From Chloroflexota bacterium (lineage in GTDB: Bacteria; Chloroflexota; Anaerolineae; B4-G1), in assembly GCA_024232355.1 (NCBI GenBank), contig JAAEPW010000244.1, forward strand, positions 1-9,627: DNA of 9,627 nucleotides, given 5' to 3'. The notes beneath the pieces were generated by a model. The model was not told the DNA's origin. It was given only the letters and a program-made list of their open reading frames with translations, and searched no databases. The stretch's first letter is position 1. Each line of letters opens with the position of its first letter. Shown here in pieces: positions 1 to 6,100 of the stretch. The translations under genes were made by a program, and so were the position numbers.

Positions 1-1
1 A

Positions 2-1480
2 CAGGTGCGCGTGATCCACCCGGCCATCGGCGGGGCCTTTGGCGGGCGGGAGGATGTGTCGGTGCAGATCGTGTTGGCCCTGGCGGCCCAAAGGCTGCAC
101 CGCCCGATCAGGATCATCTGGAGCCGCGAAGAATCGATCGTCGGCCATTGCAAACGCCACCCGACGTGGATCCGGTGCAAGTTGGGAGCCACCCGCCAGG
201 GCAAGTTGGTCGCTGCCGAGGTGCGAATCGTGGCCGATGGCGGCGCGTACTGCTACACCACCAACAAGGTGCTAGGAAACGCCACCTCGACCTGCACCGG
301 CCCCTACGAGATCCCCAACGTCAAAGTGGACACCGATGGCATCTATACCAACAACCTGCCCAGCGGGGCTTTTCGGGGCTTTGGTTCGCCCCAGGCCATC
401 TTTGCCGCCGAGACGCAGATGAACAAGTTGGCCCAGGCGCTAGAGATGGACCCGGTCGAACTGCGGATGAAAAACCTGCTGCGCGAAGAGAGTCTGACGG
501 CGATGGGCACGCCCCTGCCCGGCGGCGTCAGCCTGGTGCAAGTGACCGAAAAGTGCGCCCGCGCCGCCGGATGGCAACAAACGATGACAGGATGGCAAAA
601 GCCAGGCACACGTAGTGGATTGGGCCTCGCCGTCGCATTCAAGAACATTGGCTTTTCCTTTGGTTACCAGGAGAACTGTTGGGCCAAGATCGAGTTGCGA
701 GGCCAGGCCGAGATCGAAAAAGCAAAGGTCTACATTGGCAGCGCCGAGGTGGGACAAGGCACGCACACCGTCATCCGCCAGATGGCAGCCGAGGCGCTAG
801 AGCTGCCGTTGGAGCGGGTGCAGATGGTCACCGCCGATACCAATACCAGCCCCGGCAGTTCCGGCTCGGTCTCGGCCTCGCGCATGACGTTCATGGCTGG
901 CAACGCGGTCCGTGGGGCAGCGCAGCAAGCTCTGGAGCATTGGCACGCCGAAGAACGACCCGCCATCGCCGAGTACGTCTATCTGGCCCCCAAGAGCACC
1001 CAACTTGACCCGGAAACCGGACACGGCGTCCCCAACCTGGCCTATGGCTACGTTGCCGAGGCGGTAGAGGTAGAGGTGGATACCGAGACTGGCGAACTGC
1101 GCGTCCTGCGCGTTGTATGCGCCGACGACGTGGGCAAGGCGATCAATCCGCAGCAGATCGAGGGCCAGATCGAGGGCGGCGTGGTGCAGGCGTTGGGTTG
1201 GGCCACGTGCGAGAATTTTATCACCGTCAAAGGGCACGTGCTGACGCAACACCTCAGCACCTACCTGATACCCACCATCGACGACGTGCCAGGCAGCGTC
1301 GAGTCAATCATCGTCGAACACCCCGACCCACGCGGGCCGTGGGGCGCGCGCGGGATGGGCGAGATGCCCTTTATCCCGCTGGCCCCGGCGCTGGTCGCCG
1401 CGATTCACGATGCCACGGGGGTCTGGTTTGACGAGTTGCCGTTGACGCCGGAGCGGGTGTTGCGGGGGTTGCACGACTGA
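2..1480 (+). CDS. Xanthine dehydrogenase/aldehyde oxidase-type molybdenum-binding subunit, 3' part
   Basis: This is the large, molybdopterin-binding subunit of a xanthine oxidase-family hydroxylase, which hydroxylates purines, aldehydes or N-heterocycles at a Mo centre. It is open at the left edge; 492 residues are visible, so roughly the first 240-290 of a usual 750-780 are missing. Visible motifs are GGAFGGRED near residue 10 (the Gly-rich cofactor loop, GGGFGGK in bovine enzyme), the GAFRGFGSPQ loop near residue 120, a GSSGSVSASR segment near 280, and GARGMGE near residue 450. The Glu of the last motif (codon 1361-1363) is the catalytic base of the family. The C-terminal ELPLTPERVLRGL is the usual family ending. 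It stops with TGA 37 bp from the convergent selenoprotein gene, with no convincing terminator between. Family assignment is firm; substrate cannot be told. It is clearly more GC-rich than the region to its right. Confidence 0.93.
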   Translation, partial: QVRVIHPAIGGAFGGREDVSVQIVLALAAQRLHRPIRIIWSREESIVGHCKRHPTWIRCKLGATRQGKLVAAEVRIVADGGAYCYTTNKVLGNATSTCTGPYEIPNVKVDTDGIYTNNLPSGAFRGFGSPQAIFAAETQMNKLAQALEMDPVELRMKNLLREESLTAMGTPLPGGVSLVQVTEKCARAAGWQQTMTGWQKPGTRSGLGLAVAFKNIGFSFGYQENCWAKIELRGQAEIEKAKVYIGSAEVGQGTHTVIRQMAAEALELPLERVQMVTADTNTSPGSSGSVSASRMTFMAGNAVRGAAQQALEHWHAEERPAIAEYVYLAPKSTQLDPETGHGVPNLAYGYVAEAVEVEVDTETGELRVLRVVCADDVGKAINPQQIEGQIEGGVVQALGWATCENFITVKGHVLTQHLSTYLIPTIDDVPGSVESIIVEHPDPRGPWGARGMGEMPFIPLAPALVAAIHDATGVWFDELPLTPERVLRGLHD

Positions 1481-1517
1481 GGGACATGGGCAATGAGATA
1501 AACGTCGTCAATGCAAA

Positions 1518-2360
1518 TCATCTAGTAGCTAATACCTCGATAATTTCCGAACAGCCTCCGTCACGCAAATAATCGGCATGGTCGTCGACATTCTCAAATT
1601 TCCGTCCGACTATTTGAGAGCACTCGAATTTAAAATCGGTGCATTTCAGAAATCTATCGATCACATCCAGAGTTGCGGGATCTTGATAATCAATTTGACC
1701 GGCTCCTTCCTCAATGCTGTTCATTCCGGTGATCCATATTGCGGCTCCCAATGCCCCGCAAGCGCCCCCGCATAGACCGATTCCGCCCGCCAATCCCGCC
1801 GCCATTACCGTATGCATTTCGGACAGGCCCATCTTTTTTGCCAGCATTGCCGCGCAACTTGTGGGAGATGGGGGCGTTTCTACGTGTGTCTCGGAAAGAG
1901 CGGTATTGATCTCACTGAATGCTAGCGGAGCATATCTGGCAGCCCTGAGAATGCAGCTTATACTACCACATTTTATGAGGAAATATACAAGCGTCTGCAT
2001 CGTCGATGATGACTTGTCCAGACCAGTTATGTCGAGGCAATTGACATAGTCGCTGCCAGCACGAAAGGACTCGACAAGTCTTTGGGCTGCAATAATTGCC
2101 CTGGTTTCAGCTTGTGGGCCTGGGCCAAAAAGTCGATACGCCTGTGCCCCTGCGGCAAGCGTCGCGCCCCAAGTCATGCCGCACTGGTAGCCATGTTGCA
2201 TGATTCCGCCCACAAAGGGCATGGAAGCGTTCTCCTCGGACTGTAACGGATGATCGAATGCCTGGTTGAGAACTCTCAACAGTGCTTCTGATCATGATCC
2301 AACTTGCAGAAATGCACCCACTGTTCCTATCGACGATATCTTGCCTTTTGCTCCAGTCAT
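1518..2360 (-). CDS. C-GCAxxG-C-C family redox protein, two tandem domains, probable selenoprotein (Sec23)
   Basis: A putative redox protein of the C_GCAxxG_C_C family (function unproven; four conserved Cys per domain). Read from ATG 2360 with TGA (2292-2294) as Sec it is 280 aa. The ATG follows GGAG (2368-2371) at 7 nt. Domain 1 (about 1-155): FLQVGSU23SEALL, GYQCG with Cys60, VNC108LDITG, Cys131/Cys136. Domain 2 (about 165-280): TSC169AAML, GLC197GGAC201GALG, FEC247SQIVG, GGC270SEII. The TGA falls exactly where domain 2 has Cys169 and where the family has its first Cys (usual form NCSEAV). Without recoding, the frame would start at TTG 2279, lacking a ribosome site and the first domain motif. 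A hairpin suited to a bacterial SECIS follows the TGA. I recall that public annotation already names some family members (seleno)protein. The alternative is a Cys TGC to TGA nonsense mutation. No selA/B/C/D is in the window. Confidence 0.83.
2262..2282 (-). promoter_or_regulatory. SECIS-like hairpin downstream of the TGA
   Basis: On the coding strand, GTTGAG pairs perfectly with CTCAAC around the loop AGTT (loop at 2271-2274). CTG/CAG outside can extend the stem with a one-base bulge. The loop starts 17 nt after the TGA, against 18 nt in E. coli fdhF as I recall it. The second loop base is G, as bacterial SECIS searches require (a G among the first two apical loop bases; loop 16-37 nt from UGA). 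The hairpin lies inside coding sequence, as bacterial SECIS elements do. Binding by SelB is inferred. Confidence 0.72.
2292..2294 (-). other. In-frame TGA, probable selenocysteine codon (residue 23)
   Basis: The codon reads GGA TCA TGA TCA GAA GCA in the frame that starts at ATG 2360 and continues open for 257 codons to the terminal TGA at 1518. Sequence on both sides reads as family-typical protein (FLQVGS before, SEALLRVL after). The other genes here end normally on TGA or TAG/TAA, and tryptophan is encoded by TGG, so a genome-wide TGA=Trp code is not indicated. Confidence 0.8.
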
Positions 2361-2390
2361 CTCGCGTCTCCTTTTGTTTTCTACATCACT

Positions 2391-2419
2391 ATTGTCGCTG
2401 CTTTGTGCGATTTTGGCAA
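2391..2419 (-). promoter_or_regulatory. Probable sigma70-type promoter of the selenoprotein gene
   Basis: On the minus strand, TTGCCA (2414-2419, 5 of 6 to TTGACA) is followed after 17 nt by GACAAT (2391-2396, 4 of 6 to TATAAT). Transcription would start near 2384, giving a leader of about 24 nt that contains the AAAGGAG ribosome site and ends at ATG 2360. The fit between promoter, ribosome site and ATG supports the upstream start over the TTG at 2279. Confidence 0.5.
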
Positions 2420-2439
2420 GTCAAAAAAGGGTTTGCTAG

Positions 2440-2608
2440 CGGACACTTTTCAGATTACGGAATAATTGGACACGGATTCTACGGATTTCACGGATTTTTC
2501 TTTGGGCTTTTTCCAGATTATTCCTTCGGTTCACACAGGTGAAAGCAAACAGGAACAAAAAAATCCGTGTGTATCTGCGTTAATCCGTGTCCTATTCAAA
2601 AGTGTCCG
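2440..2608. repeat. 169-bp nested imperfect inverted repeat (MITE/REP-like)
   Basis: Three pairs of 11-bp perfect inverted arms are nested: CGGACACTTTT (2440-2450) with its complement at 2598-2608; GGACACGGATT (2468-2478) with 2582-2592; CACGGATTTTT (2489-2499) with 2559-2569. Diverged bases lie between them and there is a centre of about 60 bp. It contains no credible gene. The ATCCGTGT...AATCCGTGTCC wording is of a type I have seen dispersed in several environmental bacterial genomes, so it is probably a repeat-family member or the non-autonomous remnant of a mobile element. It occupies most of the 381-bp gene-free stretch between two divergent promoters. As RNA it could fold into a long hairpin; no poly-T tract makes it an obvious terminator. 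Confidence 0.72.
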
Positions 2609-2655
2609 GTAGTGAAAAAAGGGATCTATGAACCTGATATGCAATACTCGCGGCC

Positions 2656-2684
2656 TTGTTTTTGCCCCTCAATTCAAGTATAAT
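2656..2684 (+). promoter_or_regulatory. sigma70 promoter of the antitoxin-like gene
   Basis: TTGTTT (2656-2661) is followed after exactly 17 nt by a perfect TATAAT (2679-2684). Transcription would start near 2691, about 50 nt before the ATG at 2742. It is the strongest-looking promoter in the window. Confidence 0.65.
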
Positions 2685-2696
2685 GTTCTTGTGAAC
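2685..2696. promoter_or_regulatory. Operator-like palindrome GTTC-TTGT-GAAC at the start site
   Basis: GTTC and GAAC form an inverted repeat around TTGT immediately after the -10 box, overlapping the expected transcription start. This is where an autoregulating antitoxin would bind. The palindrome is short and could be chance. Confidence 0.3.
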
Positions 2697-2741
2697 AAAT
2701 AGCGGCTGTATGGGCGTAAAAATGGACGGTGGAGGTAAGTG

Positions 2742-3047
2742 ATGGGTATCAGTACTACAGCGGTCATACAAGCTAGCGCCCGACGCCTGTTTCCAAATTC
2801 GAGTTTGGAACAGGTGTTGGCTATGCTGCTGCTAGAGTGGGCGCAAAAAAATCTGATCAAGTATAAAACGATAGCTCATCAGTTCGAGAGCAAGTATAAT
2901 CAGGATTTTGAAACCTTCCGTCGAGCAATCTCGAACTCTGAGCCGTCTTTTGAAATAGAGCAAGATTATTTTGATTGGGAACTGGCCGTGAGCGGTATTG
3001 CCGATATGGAAGAGGAAATTGCGCGGCTGGGAGATATTGGGGAATAA
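2742..3047 (+). CDS. Small acidic antitoxin-like protein (101 aa), function unproven
   Basis: ATG 2742 is chosen because GGAGG (2731-2735) lies 6 nt upstream; a GTG at 2739 would be too close. The protein is 101 aa, mostly helical in character: ARRLFPNSSLEQVLAMLLLE near the N-terminus, then AHQFESKYNQDFETFRRAI, then FDWELAVSGIADMEEEIARL at the acidic C-terminus. I recognise this shape from small proteins that sit directly before toxin-like genes (TumE/DUF6516-like partners) in Chloroflexota and cyanobacteria, but I cannot name the family with certainty. No membrane segment or signal peptide is present. It has its own strong promoter, an operator-like palindrome and, after it, the stub of a partner gene. 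An orphan antitoxin is the most economical reading; a stand-alone regulator is possible. Confidence 0.72.
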   Translation: MGISTTAVIQASARRLFPNSSLEQVLAMLLLEWAQKNLIKYKTIAHQFESKYNQDFETFRRAISNSEPSFEIEQDYFDWELAVSGIADMEEEIARLGDIGE

Positions 3048-3065
3048 GAGACCACGCCTAAACCG

Positions 3066-3128
3066 GTGACTCTATCCAGGTTCATAGACGAGGTCGAAAC
3101 TGTGCTAGCCACAATGGGCTTGCCATAG
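3066..3128 (+). pseudogene. 20-codon stub of the partner (toxin?) gene
   Basis: From GTG 3066 the frame reads MTLSRFIDEVETVLATMGLP and then TAG. It begins 18 nt after the stop of the antitoxin-like gene, the usual position of the toxin in such pairs, and its composition (amphipathic helix, FIDEVETVL) looks like the true start of a protein and not noise. The rest of the gene is absent: the relic XDH tail begins 12 nt after the stop. I infer truncation by the recombination that joined these pieces. It could instead be a chance short frame. Confidence 0.4.
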
Positions 3129-3140
3129 TCAATCCACGAG

Positions 3141-3172
3141 GAGTTGCCGTTGACGCCGGGCCGGGGGTTGCA
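3141..3172 (+). repeat. Relic copy of the XDH 3' end (direct repeat of 1433-1473)
   Basis: The 19 nt gagttgccgttgacgccgg are identical at 1433-1451 and 3141-3159, and cgggggttgca is identical at 1463-1473 and 3162-3172. The relic differs by a 9-nt, in-frame deletion between the blocks. Translated, it gives ELPLTPGRGLQ against ELPLTPERVLRGLH at the XDH C-terminus. It is therefore the tail of a second XDH-type gene, or a duplicated end of this one, left beside the stop codon of the NACHT gene. Confidence 0.7.
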
Positions 3173-3183
3173 AGCCTTTCCGC

Positions 3184-6100
3184 TCATCTATATTCACTCT
3201 GCGCCTCAAAAATACGATCAATGATCTCTGCTTTCCTTCCACTCTTTTTCAATCCCCATAATGTCGCGATTTTCTGTAGTTGTTTCTTTGTCATTGCTTC
3301 CAAGATCTCCAGCGTATGTGTTTCCATCGTCGCTCCACGCTCAAGGAGGAACTGTCGAAGTGTTCCCTTCTTGGGCTGTTGGATGCCTAACCATTCTACC
3401 TCTTGCTCCAGTCCCTTTGCACCGTCAATACGCAGGCCCTCCATATTACGCCGTTGCTTCATTATGTGCAATGATTTACCAAAAGAGGAACTGTCGCGAT
3501 TTATATCCCAGATACGGGCAGTGGCATCTTCGGCGCCACTGATAAGACAACGTCCATCAGGGCTAAAGACAAGTGAATAGACGTTACCCTTGTGTCCCTG
3601 CAAGCATGTGATTAGTTCCCCAGTTGTTGAATCCCACATTCCTATCTCTGTTCCACTTCGTCTTCCTGCGAATATGCTTCCATCAGGGCTGCATCGCACA
3701 TCATACAAGCCCATGCCTACATCATCATCCTCTCTTGACACACTAAGAACCTCAGTCTTTGCAGTCAGCGACCAAACTCTGATCGAATCATCGCTGTATG
3801 CACCGCCACTGACAATTCGCCGTCCATCTGGGAAAAAGCATACACTGAAGACATCTCTCGAATGTCCCTGAAAGCTCTCCACTATTTCTCCACTCTTCAG
3901 ATCCCATACTGTTACAATAGTATCTGCACCTCCACTTGCGAGCAATCTGCTATCAGGCGAAAAGGATACAGACTTTACTTCTTGGTAGCTTTTCAGTAAG
4001 GCTACTCTTTCCAGAGTTTGAGCATTGAGAATGTGAATTGTTCCAGAGCTACCTGCGGCTGCAATCAGTTGACCATCTGGACTACAATCAACTGTCCTCA
4101 CATATTCAGTCTCTATCTTTACTGAAATGCTTTCACCTGTCTCAATATCCCAGACGGTAACTTTGCCGTTTCCTCCTCCACTAACAAGTTGGCTTCCGTT
4201 CGGCATAAAGCGTACGCTTTGAACGGACATCCGGTGCCCTTTAACAGCTAGTAAAAGAGTAGCCGTGTGACTGTGCCAAACTTGTATGCTGGCGTCAATA
4301 CATCCACCTGCAATCAAATCTCCATTTGAACTTATGTCCAAGCTGAGAAATGTGTCCGAGTCTATATAAGAATTGGGGATGTTGCCCAAGTCCGAGTACG
4401 TAAGATCAGTATTCCACATCAGGGCACGTACAAAACTCGCTTCCCGCACAAGAGCTCCACGCAGATCGACGTTAGCTAAGTCTCCATCTATCAAGTCCGC
4501 GCCTACGAGCACAGTCTGCGCCAACTTGCGCCCGTTGAAGCTCTGATCCATCTGATTAAGTATCGTAGCTGCGTTGCCACCCACATAGCCCACATCCTCG
4601 TACGTTTTTCCCTTCGTTTCGTCAATCACCGCCCACAGCCTGTCCACATCTCCCACCATTCCCGCCAGTAGGCCTTGGACAGCCTGCATACGCGCGTCGG
4701 AAAACGACAGATCTCCAACAGTCTTGGACAACGCTGACACATCCTTTCTTGCATAGGGTAATTTACACGGTCGTCCTCCCACCTCGCAGTAAGTTTGTGT
4801 GAACTCTGATGCCAGGCAGTCTAACTCGGTCGCGAATTTGTACGCCACAAAGTACTCGGCCAGCGACTTGTGAGCGAACTCATAATATCCCGCTGCGTTA
4901 CGCTGCAACAGGGTTTGATTGCGCAGGTCATAGTCCCAGTGGTCAAGTTCGGGCTTGTCCTTGATCCGGTCACCAAACAAGGCTTGGATTCGCTCTGGGA
5001 TGTCCTTGTAGTGGATGCGTAACTCGCCACTGCGTATCATTTCCCAGGCCAACTCGCAAAGGAAAAAGAGTTTGTCTGCCGTCGTCGTAAAGGTGCGCTC
5101 GGCAGTAATGTTACGCAGCAACAGTTCATTGGTGGCGTAGAGATATATCTGAGCCTCGTTGATATCTTCCCTGACCTCAATGCCTGGAAGGGCCGCCATC
5201 AATAGCTCAATGAGCACAGGTTTGCGAGCCAACTCGGCTAGATTGGGGTTATCCAAGATACGCCGCGCTATAGCTGGCCCATTCTCTGAATCCACGCGCT
5301 TGACAATCACTTCCTCGATCTGTTCGTCAGTAAAGGGTTCCAGGTAAAGCACCTCAAATTCAGGCGGCTTGATGGCAGTCATCTTGCGCCCCAACTCTTC
5401 GCCCCCCAACACCCGCTCTGATTCCTTGGCCCAGCGGAAATATTCGGTCCGGCTGGTAAGCAGCACTTTACTTCCTTCCACCACCATTTCAGCCAGATCC
5501 CAGAAGGTGTCCACCACCGTCTGATACTCTACCTTGCGGGCCATTTCATCGAAACCATCAAGAATGAGTAGCAGCTTGCCCTGGCGGTTCATTTCCTGAA
5601 AGATGTCAAAGGCACTGCCCACAAATGGCAACTTGTATTGCTCCAACAATGCGTTGTTAATCAACTGTTGCGCCGTCGTTGCTTTGGTAAAAGTGCGCAA
5701 GGTAATGAGAAGGGGAAATCGCTCTTTGATTGGATCATCCAGATAACGTTGTAACTGTCGATAAGCATAGTGGCGGCAAAACCAGGTCTTGCCCGTGCCG
5801 AATTCACCCAGGATGGATACGTGTAACTTGCCCCGTTCACTTAGCCAATCGTCAATGTAGGCATCTATAACAGGATAAGTATCGCGGGCAGCCTCACGGC
5901 CTTCCTCATCAGTTTTCTTCTTGTGACACCCCAGGTCCACATAATAGCGGGGGATGTCGCTCTCTTCAACCAGGGCGCTGAGATAATCAAAGTACGGCCC
6001 CCAGATCATACGCATAAAATCAGCCAAGTTAAAAACCTGGACAGCGGGTTGAGTTTCGGCGTACTCCCGCGCGCTGGGCGCTACGCGCATCTCGCTGATG

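Noticed and set aside
1518..2279. Selenoprotein gene starting at TTG 2279 as a 253-aa protein
   Set aside because: No ribosome site precedes the TTG, the start would delete the first conserved motif, and a well-formed ATG with ribosome site and promoter lies upstream in the same frame across the TGA.
2107..2295. 62-codon minus-strand frame whose ATG overlaps the TGA
   Set aside because: Arg/Pro-rich shadow of the selenoprotein frame without protein character; the ATGA overlap is accidental.
1518..2360. TGA read as tryptophan (recoded genome)
   Set aside because: XDH and the NACHT gene end on TGA and tryptophan is TGG throughout; the homologous column is Cys, not Trp.
2282..2542. 86-codon plus-strand frame across the repeat
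   Set aside because: Phe/Cys-rich translation of promoter and inverted-repeat DNA, no ribosome site, no family resemblance.
2423..2623. aaaaaaggg at both sides of the inverted repeat as a target-site duplication
   Set aside because: Low-complexity 9-mer, 8 or more bases away from the arms on each side; chance cannot be excluded.
3221..3871. Several plus-strand frames opposite the WD40 region
   Set aside because: Antisense shadows of the WD40 repeats; composition is not protein-like and the minus frame is a clear beta-propeller.
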